64,000 nt of DNA from Clostridium sp. BJN0013 (GCF_040939125.1 NZ_CP162495.1:2604001-2668000); one strand, 5' to 3'. Shown: positions 46,102-54,913, numbered from the stretch's first letter. The notes: generated by a model from the sequence alone, not told the origin. Numbers and translations: made by a program.

Positions 46102-47325
46102 CTACTTATAAAATTCACCAGACTTTATTCTATTAAGCATATTTTTTGAAGTTATACAAAACTCATCCGTCATAGGACCATTCAATTGACCAGTTAATTC
46201 GTATGCTTTAGCTCTGCAACCTCCTGGACAAAATTTAAATGATTCACATGTTACACAAGAATTTATTTTATTTATTTTTAAATCTCTTAATTTCTTAAAT
46301 GCTTCTGCATTTTGCCAAAAGTCACTAAGTTTATTCTCTTTAATATTTCCACCACAAAATTCTTTATATGTTTTAAATAGAGTACATGGATATACTTCAC
46401 CTTTTGCACTTATAAAACAATTTGAAATTGCGGCAGTACAACTATATTCACGTATTACTTCTTCGTTACCAAATTTATTTTCATTTTCTTTATCAAAACC
46501 CATTCCAGCCCTAAAACTTTCATTTTTTGCTGACACTAAAAGGTTATAAACTCTTAATTGTTCTAGTTCTGATTGGTCTAACATTAAGTCTTTGTTTAAA
46601 GTTGCATTACCTTTATCTATTACTTCAGATAATTCAATCTCTTTTACTCCTAATTCTTTTCCAAGCTCAAGAATATCATTATATTCATGAAAATTTTTCT
46701 TGGTTATAGTGCAAGCTAAGCCAATATCTAAGCCTTTTTCTTTACATAATTTCATTGCCTTGATTGTAGTATTAAAATTTCCTACTCCTCTCAAATAATC
46801 ATGGGTTTCTGCTTTTGCACCATCAATGCTAAATCGAATTAGTACATTACATTCTTTTATTTTATCTAGGAATTCTTCAGAAATTAAAGTTCCATTTGTA
46901 AATACAGTTACTCTAATATTTTTTTCTGTACATCTTTTTAAAATCTCAGAAAGGTCTTCCCTTAATAAAGGTTCTCCACCAGTTATAACTATTTTAAATA
47001 CTTTAAGCATACTTAATTCATCTATAAGACTAATTATTTCCTTTGTAGATAATTCTTCTGTAGAATGAGAGCCACCTTCCCAGCAATGTTTACATTCTAG
47101 ATTACATCTCTTTGTAATCTCAAAAATTGCACTATCTATTTGAGATTCTATGTCTATAAGGTTTATAAATCCTCTTTGATCATCATCTGCAGTCATAAAC
47201 TCAGAATTTTCAATATCAGCAATTACAGTATTTACATCATCTAAAAGTTCCTCATAGGATTGATCTTTAAATATTGTATGAATATATTTCGCAATATAAG
47301 AAAATGGCAAAAAGATATACCCCAC
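46102..47325 (-). CDS. Radical SAM/SPASM protein, N-terminus probably shortened
   Basis: Peptide-modifying type iron-sulfur enzyme of about 407 residues. The radical SAM cluster motif is CNLECKHC (Cys74, 78, 81). The C-terminal SPASM domain has CFISAKGEVYPC, CVTCESFKFCPGGC and a last Cys in DEFC, enough for two auxiliary clusters. Residues 1-45 (SYEELLDDVNTVIADIENSE) look like the end of a PqqD-like domain. The only start is a GTG without ribosome binding site, and the frame stays open upstream to the preceding permease stop, which suggests a 5' deletion. SPASM enzymes modify peptides, but sugars or lipids are possible. Confidence 0.87.
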   Translation of the reverse strand: MGYIFLPFSYIAKYIHTIFKDQSYEELLDDVNTVIADIENSEFMTADDDQRGFINLIDIESQIDSAIFEITKRCNLECKHCWEGGSHSTEELSTKEIISLIDELSMLKVFKIVITGGEPLLREDLSEILKRCTEKNIRVTVFTNGTLISEEFLDKIKECNVLIRFSIDGAKAETHDYLRGVGNFNTTIKAMKLCKEKGLDIGLACTITKKNFHEYNDILELGKELGVKEIELSEVIDKGNATLNKDLMLDQSELEQLRVYNLLVSAKNESFRAGMGFDKENENKFGNEEVIREYSCTAAISNCFISAKGEVYPCTLFKTYKEFCGGNIKENKLSDFWQNAEAFKKLRDLKINKINSCVTCESFKFCPGGCRAKAYELTGQLNGPMTDEFCITSKNMLNRIKSGEFYK

Positions 47326-47378
47326 TAAAATGAAAGTCGTTAAGTTAATATTTAAGTATAAGATAAATTTAAAACACC

Positions 47379-48044
47379 CTATATTTCTTTTCTTTCACAA
47401 ATAGAGCATGAAAGTAAGTATGATGAAATACCCATAATACTAATAATTACTATACCTAAAAACGGTAAAATAATTTTATTATTCATTGTTAAAAATAAAA
47501 TTTTATTCAAAAATTCAGGTGTAAAAAAACTGTTCTTCTTTAATAATATTGAAGGCAATACCCATATAACAAATGCAGGTATTATGGATAATATCATAGA
47601 TATAATATTACCGTTTTCCATACCTAATTTATAATATAGAGGATATTGGCAGAAACAAATTACAGCAGCTGCGAATCCTGCCAGGTATATTAATATAGTT
47701 TCTAACTGCCCCAATGCATTTGTGTTATGGAGATATATAATTAAACTTCCACTCATTATCCAAATAATAAGCATCATACTAATTAAATATAGAAATCTTC
47801 CTAAAACCATACTTGAAATTTTAGAAGGAAGCATATAATACATTTTATCATATTTTCCGTTACTTTCAGCACTAAATGGCATTGCTGCAACTAATATTAA
47901 AAAGAAAAATAAGTTACCTAAAGCCATAATAGATGACTCTTTCAATACAGCGAAAATGAATACTAATGGAACTATCAGTAAATATTTTAATGTACCCCCT
48001 ACAATTTTAAAATCTAACTTTAAATAATTTATAGCTCTCACCAT
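47379..48044 (-). CDS. ABC-2 type permease of the GntR-controlled exporter
   Basis: 221-residue protein with six predicted helices, a compact ABC-2 permease. It starts 2 bp after the ATPase gene stop. It belongs to the upstream YtrAB-like unit rather than to the radical SAM cluster, although all are on one strand and may be one transcript. Confidence 0.8.
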   Translation of the reverse strand: MVRAINYLKLDFKIVGGTLKYLLIVPLVFIFAVLKESSIMALGNLFFFLILVAAMPFSAESNGKYDKMYYMLPSKISSMVLGRFLYLISMMLIIWIMSGSLIIYLHNTNALGQLETILIYLAGFAAAVICFCQYPLYYKLGMENGNIISMILSIIPAFVIWVLPSILLKKNSFFTPEFLNKILFLTMNNKIILPFLGIVIISIMGISSYLLSCSICERKEI

Positions 48045-48046
48045 AG

Positions 48047-48910
48047 TTACCCCCTCATACCATTTATATGAAATACTACTATATCTTCAACAGAAGGTTT
48101 TTCAGTAAGTAATCCTTTTTTTATATATTTATTGTCTCTTGAATGAATTAGTCCCTCAAAACCAACACTAGATTTTTTATAGCCGATTAGCTTTTCTTTT
48201 ATTTGTTCTGTTAAATCTGCAGCACCGCCTTTTACCAATAAATAACCCTCCAAAACATTATCCTTTGTATCATTAAATATAGTTTTACCTTTATCAATAA
48301 AATAAAGATAGTCTGCTATTTTCTCTAAATCACTCATGATATGAGTAGAAAATAAAACACTTCTTTTACCATCCGATATATACTCTTGAAGCAATCCTAA
48401 TATTTCACTTCTAATCACAGGGTCAAGTCCACTTGTTGGTTCATCCAATAAGAGTAACTTTGTCTCTCTACAAAGTACACTGGCAAACATTAGTTTTATT
48501 TTCATTCCCTTTGAAAAATTTTTAATCTTTTTATTTTGCGGCAGCTCCCATCTATCCATATATGATTTAAATTTGAACTCATCAAATGATTTATAAAAAC
48601 TTTTAAAACTATTTTTTACATCCTTTGCTGTAAAGCACCCTGGAAAATAACATTCATCTGCAATATAACCTATCATATCCTTAAACCCAATTTCATCATC
48701 AGTGTAGTTCTTGCCAAACACTGTTATTTCTCCACTGTCCCGTTTAAGCTGCTCCATAATAAGTTTAATTGTAGTAGTTTTACCTGCCCCATTCTGTCCT
48801 ATATAACCTAAAATATATCCCTCAGGTAACTTTAGATTAATATTTTTAAGTTTAAAATTTCCAAAACTTTTATTTAAATCTTTTATTTCAAGTGCATACA
48901 TAGATTTCAC
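48047..48910 (-). CDS. ABC transporter ATP-binding protein, YtrB-like
   Basis: 287-residue ATPase: Walker A GQNGAGKTT, signature FSKGMKIK, Walker B LLLLDEPTSG. This type pairs with GntR/YtrA regulators and responds to cell-wall antibiotics in Bacillus. Its start overlaps the GntR stop by 4 bases. Confidence 0.93.
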   Translation of the reverse strand: MKSMYALEIKDLNKSFGNFKLKNINLKLPEGYILGYIGQNGAGKTTTIKLIMEQLKRDSGEITVFGKNYTDDEIGFKDMIGYIADECYFPGCFTAKDVKNSFKSFYKSFDEFKFKSYMDRWELPQNKKIKNFSKGMKIKLMFASVLCRETKLLLLDEPTSGLDPVIRSEILGLLQEYISDGKRSVLFSTHIMSDLEKIADYLYFIDKGKTIFNDTKDNVLEGYLLVKGGAADLTEQIKEKLIGYKKSSVGFEGLIHSRDNKYIKKGLLTEKPSVEDIVVFHINGMRG

Positions 48911-49278
48911 TCCTTCATCAAATTTTCTAAAATCATCACCAGTTCTTCATTTGATATACTAGCTAATTTTGCATTTTCAATGGCAGAGATAAATGCTTCT
49001 TCAATACGTTTTAAATATTCTTCTCTTACCATCTCATTATCTTTAGGAAGCACAAAACTCCCCTTTCCTTGTATAGTAGCTATGAATCCTTCAGCTTCAA
49101 GGTCAGAATAAGCCCTCGTAGTTGTAATAACACTTATGCCCAAATCCTTCGCAAGTTGACGTATAGATGGCAGAAATTCATTTTCGGCAAGATCACCGCA
49201 CATTATTTGTTCCTTAATCTGTGCCTTAATTTGAGCATAGATAGGTAAATCAGATTTATTGGAGATTAGTATTTTCAA
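48907..49278 (-). CDS. GntR-family regulator of the YtrA type
   Basis: 123-residue protein made of a GntR winged helix (PIYAQIKAQIKEQIMCGDL, LPSIRQLAKDLGISVITTTRAYSDLE) and a short dimerisation tail, which is the YtrA subgroup. It is the first gene of the ABC operon and has a palindromic operator 20 bp upstream, so it probably represses the operon until a cell-envelope signal or ligand appears. Confidence 0.92.
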   Translation of the reverse strand: MKILISNKSDLPIYAQIKAQIKEQIMCGDLAENEFLPSIRQLAKDLGISVITTTRAYSDLEAEGFIATIQGKGSFVLPKDNEMVREEYLKRIEEAFISAIENAKLASISNEELVMILENLMKE

Positions 49279-49300
49279 TTAGTGACACCTCCTTACCCAA

Positions 49301-49328
49301 TACTGTATATATTAAATTATATACAGTA
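49301..49328 (-). promoter_or_regulatory. GntR/YtrA operator
   Basis: Inverted repeat TACTGTATATA-N6-TATATACAGTA directly upstream of gntR; AT-rich -10-like sequences lie inside it. Confidence 0.8.
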
Positions 49329-49359
49329 TAATGTTTATTGTCAATATTGTGTTTAAAGA

Positions 49360-49562
49360 TCAAGTGATTCTTAGGTTCAGGTGGAGTTTACTTATGAGGA
49401 ATACTTTTCTCCATTTGAACCTTATTAACAGTATTCTTAGTGTCTTTAGCACTTATAATACGTTATCCTTTAGGGGAAGAACTTATCCAGGTGCGTAGCA
49501 GTGCTTATCCCCCACTTTGAAGAAGATGGGGGTATTAGCAATGGTAGCCTTCGGATAAAAAA
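49360..49562 (-). repeat. 200-bp noncoding repeat, copy 2 (inverted)
   Basis: Inverted copy of 38844-39044. Its outer end forms a clear hairpin (CCCCC ... GGGGG around 49508-49533), which is weaker in copy 1. Both copies point their common 22-bp terminus inward, bracketing 10.3 kb. Confidence 0.8.
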
Positions 49563-49719
49563 TTTATCAAATAGCATTCAGTATCATACCCTGTAGTTTT
49601 ACAGTGGACAAATAAATTACATATCTTTGTAAGGGGTCAGACTCCTTACAAAAACCGGTGCAACTTTTGTTTTCAAATGGTATAATTTGCATATACAGAA
49701 AATTGGGAGATGGGTAAAG

Positions 49720-49821
49720 TTGAAAAAACATTTTAAGAGTTTTATTTTAATAATTTTTTCTTTAATACTTATTATTAGCGTTGGGTGTAATAATTCAAAA
49801 GCAACTAATAATAAAAATTAG
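49720..49821 (+). CDS. Truncated lipoprotein (signal peptide only)
   Basis: 33-residue frame with a GGAGAT ribosome binding site and TTG start. It encodes a complete lipoprotein signal (KKHFKSFILIIFSLILIIS then VGC) followed by only 11 residues. A TATAAT lies at 49681-49686 and a strong terminator at 49859-49900. It is either a remnant of a larger lipoprotein or a genuine mini-lipoprotein. Confidence 0.5.
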   Translation: MKKHFKSFILIIFSLILIISVGCNNSKATNNKN

Positions 49822-49858
49822 GTGAAAAATCTTAGTTTTTTAATGCTTGTAGGGCTGC

Positions 49859-49900
49859 AATATAAGCTATTTTTATAATTATATAAAAATAGCTTATATT
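49859..49900 (+). terminator. Strong rho-independent terminator
   Basis: Perfect 19-bp stem (49859-49877 and 49882-49900) with a 4-base loop, then TTTTACTTTT. A smaller hairpin TTTGTAAGG/CCTTACAAA lies upstream at 49626-49652. Confidence 0.88.
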
Positions 49901-50395
49901 TTTTACTTTTTAGTATACCTTAAAATGATACACTCTTATATAGACATTAATATTACACGATTCATCACATAAACTTCCGTCGAACTCACGTTATTAGGAC
50001 CTTTTCCATCCAGGTAATCCTTAAAAATTCTCCTTTCAATAGATATGGGCTTTTAGTTATCTAAATAAAAAATTTGTGTATTAATCCTTAATAATAGTTT
50101 TATTAATCATTTTCTTATAAATATTAATTTTTTTCTCTAAGTTCACTATATTATTCTCTATATTGCTTTTTTGAGTATACAATCTGTCCATTTGCTTTTC
50201 CAATAATTTCAAACGTTCTCTCAGCGTACTGTCTCCCTCATATCTCAGCTTAGAATAATATTGAATTTCTTTAATTGGCATATTTGTTTCTTTTAATCTA
50301 AATATAAAATTTAACCATTCTATATCTTTTTCACAATACACTCGCCTATTTATTTTATCTCTATTAGGATAAATCAAACCAATTTTCTCATAATA

Positions 50396-50691
50396 ACATT
50401 CATTCCTTTCGCTGTGCTCAAGGCACAAAAATTAATGAAAGAGTGATTAAAATTACCAATTACTGTGAATAATATAGACAAGTATACAGGTGTACTACAG
50501 AGCACGGCGGGGTGAGTGTGATTGCACTTCACTGTAATCCGTATAATAACATGTGCCGATTACTCTTTTAAGTACAAATAAGTGTGCCCTAGGGCACGTA
50601 AGTTAATCTTTGTTTAAACAAAGACCGTTTAAAAGTATGAGTATTCAGTCAACACCTGTGTACTTTATTTTTTTATTTGTAGGTGATATAA
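50396..50691 (+). ncRNA. Candidate IS110 bridge RNA region
   Basis: In IS110-group elements the noncoding end before the transposase encodes a structured RNA that pairs with donor and target DNA. This end is long and contains hairpin-forming sequences, e.g. GTGCCCTAGGGCAC (50583-50596) and CTTTGTTTAAACAAAG (50610-50625). The assignment rests on position and family knowledge. Loop complementarity was not verified. Confidence 0.5.
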
Positions 50692-51963
50692 ATGTTAAAA
50701 ATCGTTTATTCTATTTGTTGCGGTATTGATGTTCACAAAAAATTTGTAGTTGCAACTGTAACATCAACCAATGAGAATAACATCACTACCTATGCAACCA
50801 AACAATTCAGTACTTACTCAAAGAATCTTTTCCATTTAAAAGAGTGGTTATCTGAGCATAACTGTAAAGAAGTTTGTATGGAAAGCACCGGAAAGTACTG
50901 GATACCTATCTATAACATACTTGAAGATTCCTGTAATATTACTCTGGCTAACCCAAAGTACGTTAAAAACATTCCCGGCAAAAAAACTGATGAAAAAGAT
51001 TCTCTATGGCTTGCAGACTTACATAAGCATGGATTAGTTAAAGGAAGTTTTATTCCTCCAAAGGCCATAAGAGAACTACGAGACCTTATGCGCTATCGCT
51101 TTAAACTTACAAATTTCCGTTCAAGTGAGAAAAACAGATTCCAAAATTCATTAACAGTTTCAAATATCATGATTTCAAGCGTAGTATCAGATACCTTTGG
51201 TAAATCATCATCAGCTATAATTAAATATGCCATGGAGCATCCTGATAAATTAGATATAGACTATACTCAATTTCTACACAAGAGTATGTTATCTAAGGCT
51301 GACGAAATTAAGATTGCTATGCAAGGAAGCATCTCTAAAAATCAAACAGCAAAGATGTCTATATGCTTGAATCATTATGATTATATTAACAATTGTATTT
51401 CTCAACTTGATACTGCCATTTCATTAATTTCAAGTGAATTTAAGTCACAAATTGAGCTTATTGCTTCTGCCCCTGGGATAACTACACAATCTGCTACAAC
51501 TATAATTTCTGAAATTGGAGTGGATATGTCAGTCTTTCCAGATGCTAAACATCTGTGCTCTTGGGCAGATCTTACACCACAAAATAATGAAAGTGCTGGC
51601 AAAAAGAAAAGTGTTCGTATAAGCCGTGCCGGAGCTTATTTAAAGCCAATACTTATTCAGTGTGCTAATGCAGCAATAAAAAACAAGTCCTGCCCATACT
51701 TTAAATATCGTTATGAAAGTATAAAGAAAAGACGTGGGCACAAAAGAGCAATTATTGCTATAGCAAGAATGCTTTTAACCTGTATTTATAATATGCTTTT
51801 AAAAAATGAAGCCTTTGATAATTCTATTCATGAAAAATATCTAAAAAGAGAAAACACTTCTCGACATTTTCAACCTAATATAGATAGAATTATTTTATTT
51901 CTTCAAGCTCAAAGCTTTGAAGTAACAAAAGTAAGTCAAGAGATATCACCGAAAATAAGTTGA
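50692..51963 (+). CDS. IS110-family DEDD transposase
   Basis: 423-residue recombinase. The N-terminal RuvC-like domain shows CGIDVHKKFVVATV and CMESTGKYWIP and KKTDEKDSLWLADL. The C-terminal Tnp_20 domain shows APGITTQSATTIISEIG and the segment with the conserved catalytic Ser (PQNNESAGKKKSVRISRAG). The frame is intact. It is probably active together with an RNA from the left end. Confidence 0.95.
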   Translation: MLKIVYSICCGIDVHKKFVVATVTSTNENNITTYATKQFSTYSKNLFHLKEWLSEHNCKEVCMESTGKYWIPIYNILEDSCNITLANPKYVKNIPGKKTDEKDSLWLADLHKHGLVKGSFIPPKAIRELRDLMRYRFKLTNFRSSEKNRFQNSLTVSNIMISSVVSDTFGKSSSAIIKYAMEHPDKLDIDYTQFLHKSMLSKADEIKIAMQGSISKNQTAKMSICLNHYDYINNCISQLDTAISLISSEFKSQIELIASAPGITTQSATTIISEIGVDMSVFPDAKHLCSWADLTPQNNESAGKKKSVRISRAGAYLKPILIQCANAAIKNKSCPYFKYRYESIKKRRGHKRAIIAIARMLLTCIYNMLLKNEAFDNSIHEKYLKRENTSRHFQPNIDRIILFLQAQSFEVTKVSQEISPKIS

Positions 51964-52134
51964 TTTTTAATTATGAATAATATAAGTCTCTTTTTTTGGC
52001 CTCATTTTAATAGGTCTTTTTGTCATGTTCAAAAACACCTGAATTTCTTTCAAGTTATCGTAATGTATCAATACTTAATCCAATTTTTTTAGAAAATTCT
52101 CCAATGTAATAATTCAAATATACTCACCTTCCTA

Positions 52135-52163
52135 TTGACATGGAGTTAACTCCAGCATATAAG
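52135..52163 (+). promoter_or_regulatory. MerR-type promoter and operator
   Basis: -35 TTGACA (52135-52140), then the perfect palindrome TGGAGTTAACTCCA (52141-52154) in the spacer, then TATAAG (17-bp spacing) or TAAGAT (19-bp). The palindrome-in-spacer layout is the MerR activator design. It sits between the split merR and the CMD-family gene. Confidence 0.83.
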
Positions 52164-52197
52164 ATAATACTATCAAATATGAGGAGGTAATTCAATT

Positions 52198-52566
52198 ATG
52201 GAAAGTCGTTATGAACTAGGAGTACGTAAACTAAAAGAGGTTGATGGAACAGGAGGAACAGCCGTAGTAGAGTCACTGAAAAATATTGCTCCTGATTTAG
52301 GAAAATATATTATTGAATTTGCTTTTGGAGATATTTATACTAGGCCAGTACTTGATTTGAAACAAAGAGAGCTCATTACGTTATCTGCACTCACAGCATT
52401 AGGCGGATGTGAAAGACAATTGGAAGTTCATATTAATGGAGCACTAAACGTTGGAATACCAGAGAAAGAAATTGTAGAAGTCTTTTTGCAATGTATCCCT
52501 TATGTTGGTTTTCCAAAAGTATTAAATGCTGTTTCAGTTGCAAAGGATATTTTTCTAAATAACTAA
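52198..52566 (+). CDS. Carboxymuconolactone decarboxylase-family protein
   Basis: 122-residue AhpD-fold protein. The family core is visible: RELITLSALTALGGCERQLEVHINGALNVG, where Cys and the downstream His form the usual site (single Cys here, not CxxC), and FLQCIPYVGFPKVLNAV. Such MerR-controlled proteins often respond to aldehydes or electrophiles, and the operator resembles that of AdhR-type regulators. Probably a thiol-dependent detoxification protein; the substrate is unknown. GGAGG precedes the ATG. Confidence 0.88.
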   Translation: MESRYELGVRKLKEVDGTGGTAVVESLKNIAPDLGKYIIEFAFGDIYTRPVLDLKQRELITLSALTALGGCERQLEVHINGALNVGIPEKEIVEVFLQCIPYVGFPKVLNAVSVAKDIFLNN

Positions 52567-52709
52567 TAGTTAGCACTCAATAAATAAGAGCCTAAATTGT
52601 TTATTTATATAAGCATCTAGGTTCTTATTTCTGTACATTTTTAGTTAATTTATAATTATTGTACGCTTGTGGCACGAGTTAAGAAAATTACGCACAAAAT
52701 ACCTCATTT

Positions 52710-53180
52710 TTAGATCTTCTGAATAACATTTTTTCTCTTATAATTGGCATTAGTAAACTCAATTCCGAAATATGCATTCTTTTTGCTTATACCAATATAA
52801 TCATTTTCCCACGCTAACCTAAGATCATCATAACAAACTCTTTGAATTTTCTCTTTTGAGTTGTCATGAATGTAAATATAGTTTTCATCATATCCCACCA
52901 TTAAAATCACATGTCCTGGAATATGCATCTTATGATAAAACTTTTCTTGATATTCTAGATGATACATATCCAACCCAAATATAACTACTGGGATTTCTTT
53001 GTCAACAAGCTTTCTTGTCTCTTCTATAGTTCTTTTAAACACTTTTCCTTCATCTGCTATAATATTATATCCCATTAAGTCCTTCCAAAATTCATATTGT
53101 CTCTTGCCAATGCTGAGACTCCCTAGAAATATCATTTTAGGAGGATATGCTCTTTTTTGAGATATTAATTGAAAATTCAC
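52710..53180 (-). pseudogene. C39-like BtrH_N-domain protein, 5' truncated
   Basis: 156-residue frame resembling the middle of the BtrH N-terminal (papain-like, C39-type) family: KMHIPGHVILMVGYDENYIYIHDNS with the catalytic His and DNS motif. The N-terminal part that should hold the catalytic Cys is missing and there is no ribosome binding site before the GTG, so this is probably a remnant. Full-length relatives of about 330 residues process peptides or acyl groups. Confidence 0.6.
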
Positions 53181-53261
53181 TGATTTTTAATATTCATTTC
53201 TCCTAACAAAGGATTCTGTCCAAAACAAAGGGGTCAATCCGCTTTGTTCCCTTTAATCTAT

Positions 53262-53951
53262 CTATTTTGGCGATTCATTCAGTTTTTTGAATCTTAAAAG
53301 CATAACAGACAATACTACAATCCAGAACATGTATCCATAAATATTAATACGCTCCCAAATACCCATCATAGGCGTAGGCATATCTAAAGCGTATTTCGGT
53401 TGATCTGAACCGGCCAATATGCCAAAAATAACAAACAATATCATTGTAATAATTGAATAGACCCTAAATCTCCCTTTAAAGGATACCGCTCCCGCTATCA
53501 TTGCCGGAAACATACATAGAAAAACCCCTGCTGCTGTTAAAATTCCATGCATCGTATCCGAAAAATTACCTTCCACTCCCCGCAGATGTATTGGAAAGAA
53601 TAATGTAGCCACCAATCCAAGAATCTCTTTTGTAATAATCAGAAATGCCGCGATTTTAAGAGCTCGTTTACCGTTTGAAGAGATCATAATGCCAACACCG
53701 TAAGCGTATATCAGCAGGTCATAAATAGTAAAAAGTATAGCTACATACAGTCTGGTTGGCGCGTTGACTGCAATTAATTCACTGACAGTTTGTGACGTAT
53801 GACTATAATTGCTCCACATAACGGATGCAGCTATGTCAGTGATAATATAGAGAATTGAGGATAATATACCCAAGGCAATCAGGACCGTTTGAAGCTCAGC
53901 CGATGCCTGCCATCTTTTTCTTCCAGTATTATTGTTGATTACAGGTTTCAT
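53262..53951 (-). CDS. DUF998 membrane protein
   Basis: 229-residue protein with six or seven predicted helices matching DUF998 (GILSSILYIITDIAASVMW, SHTSQTVSELIAVNAPTR, FPIHLRGVEGNFSDTMHG). Function is unknown. It lies immediately upstream of nothing obvious and is preceded on the same strand by a broken FMN-binding gene and a TetR gene, with which it may form one regulated operon (tetR, FMN-binding, DUF998). A hairpin AACAAAG/CTTTGTT follows near 53215-53245. Confidence 0.85.
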   Translation of the reverse strand: MKPVINNNTGRKRWQASAELQTVLIALGILSSILYIITDIAASVMWSNYSHTSQTVSELIAVNAPTRLYVAILFTIYDLLIYAYGVGIMISSNGKRALKIAAFLIITKEILGLVATLFFPIHLRGVEGNFSDTMHGILTAAGVFLCMFPAMIAGAVSFKGRFRVYSIITMILFVIFGILAGSDQPKYALDMPTPMMGIWERINIYGYMFWIVVLSVMLLRFKKLNESPK

Positions 53952-53966
53952 ATTTTTTCCTCCCCA

Positions 53967-54262
53967 CTATTCTTTCAGCTCCTGTTTTAGCGCGTTTTCT
54001 AGTGCTTTCAGATGTGCTTTGGAGGTAAGCGTTGCTCCGCTGATTATATCTACTTGCAGCGACTGCAATTCAATCACCTTTTGGAACAAATCCTCCATAG
54101 TCATGCCTCCGTCATTTCCACAGGATTTCCATTACTATCCAACACACCCTTAAGTATTTTTATATCTGCAATTTCACCACCGGATATGGTTACTTCGACG
54201 ATTGTATCTCTGGAACTCCCCTTAGTTCCGCTTTTCGTTATCCGCCATCTGTCCGAATTTTA
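53967..54262 (-). pseudogene. FMN-binding domain protein, frameshifted
   Basis: The first frame (about 54220-54105) reads DTIVEVTISGGEIADIKI. The second, ending at 53967, reads MEDLFQKVIELQSLQ and DIISGATLTSKAHLKAL. The SGAT motif is where FMN is covalently bound to Thr in this domain (NqrC/RnfG type). The frame switch lies at about 54100. A normal start and export signal are missing. Confidence 0.7.
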
Positions 54263-54300
54263 GTCTCATTTTGACGATAAAAAATACTGCTCTGCTTGTG

Positions 54301-54882
54301 TTATTCGGAGCAGTCCATTAGGCCCTTCATAATCAGCTCCGTCATGTGTTCCAAAAGCTCCGGAAAATATTCAAGTCCAATTTCCTCCTTATGTGTATCA
54401 ATGTTTATGATTGCAGCGAAAATCATCATGATCATTTTGCTGTCAATGTCTTTTCGCATTTTTCCTTGAGCTTGCCACTGTGTTACAATTTCAAGAAAGT
54501 CACCATACAAAAAATCTACCGCATCAATTCCGTTTTCTTCACGATAGACCTGCTCAAGCTTTTCAGAAACGCTTTTGTTGTACCACTCTCTCAGAATAGA
54601 GTTTGCCTTCATACCCTCAACGTTGAGTTGCAGCATTTGCTTAACCACCATTAGGGGACTTTGGTTAAAATCAAGTAACTGAAAGCAGTCTCGTTTCAGC
54701 TTTGCGTTTTCCTCCAAGAAGATATCCATAAAGAGTTTTTCTTTAGAGGGGTAGTAATTGTAAAAAGTTCCTACGGCCATTCCAGCCTTCTCTGTTATCT
54801 CTGAAATATTTGTATCCTTAAATCCCTTTGCGCTGAACAACTCCTTTGCGCAGTCGTAAATTAGTGTCTTTTTATTTTCCAC
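54301..54882 (-). CDS. TetR-family regulator
   Basis: About 193 residues with a typical TetR HTH (IYDCAKELFSAKGFKDTNISEITEKAGMAVGTFYNYYPSKEKLF) and a helical effector domain. I use the GTG at 54882 because GGAGGTATACCT precedes it. The longer frame from 54936 would cross the operator region. It heads the unit with the FMN-binding remnant and the DUF998 gene and probably regulates it. Confidence 0.92.
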   Translation of the reverse strand: MENKKTLIYDCAKELFSAKGFKDTNISEITEKAGMAVGTFYNYYPSKEKLFMDIFLEENAKLKRDCFQLLDFNQSPLMVVKQMLQLNVEGMKANSILREWYNKSVSEKLEQVYREENGIDAVDFLYGDFLEIVTQWQAQGKMRKDIDSKMIMMIFAAIINIDTHKEEIGLEYFPELLEHMTELIMKGLMDCSE

Positions 54883-54913
54883 AGGTATACCTCCACATCC
54901 ATTCGGGTTTTTG

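Larger units (their letters stand above)
50396..52056 (+). mobile_element. IS110-family insertion sequence
   Basis: Limits were inferred by rejoining the interrupted merR codons. The element is about 1.66 kb with no terminal inverted repeats, a long left noncoding end (about 296 bp), one DEDD transposase gene and a short right end (about 93 bp). This is the layout of the IS110 group. A 1-3 base ambiguity at each edge remains. Confidence 0.83.
50081..52117 (-). pseudogene. MerR-family regulator split by an IS110 element
   Basis: The N-terminal piece starts with a TTG at 52117 (GGAAGGTG upstream) and encodes YYIGEFSKKIGLSIDTLR. The remainder resumes at about 50395 as YYEKIGLIYPNRDK and runs to 50081 with a coiled-coil tail. 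Joined, they give a normal MerR HTH with the LRYYEKIGLI motif. The IS sits inside that motif. The divergent promoter with a MerR-type palindrome is intact, so the target may now lack its activator. Confidence 0.85.
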
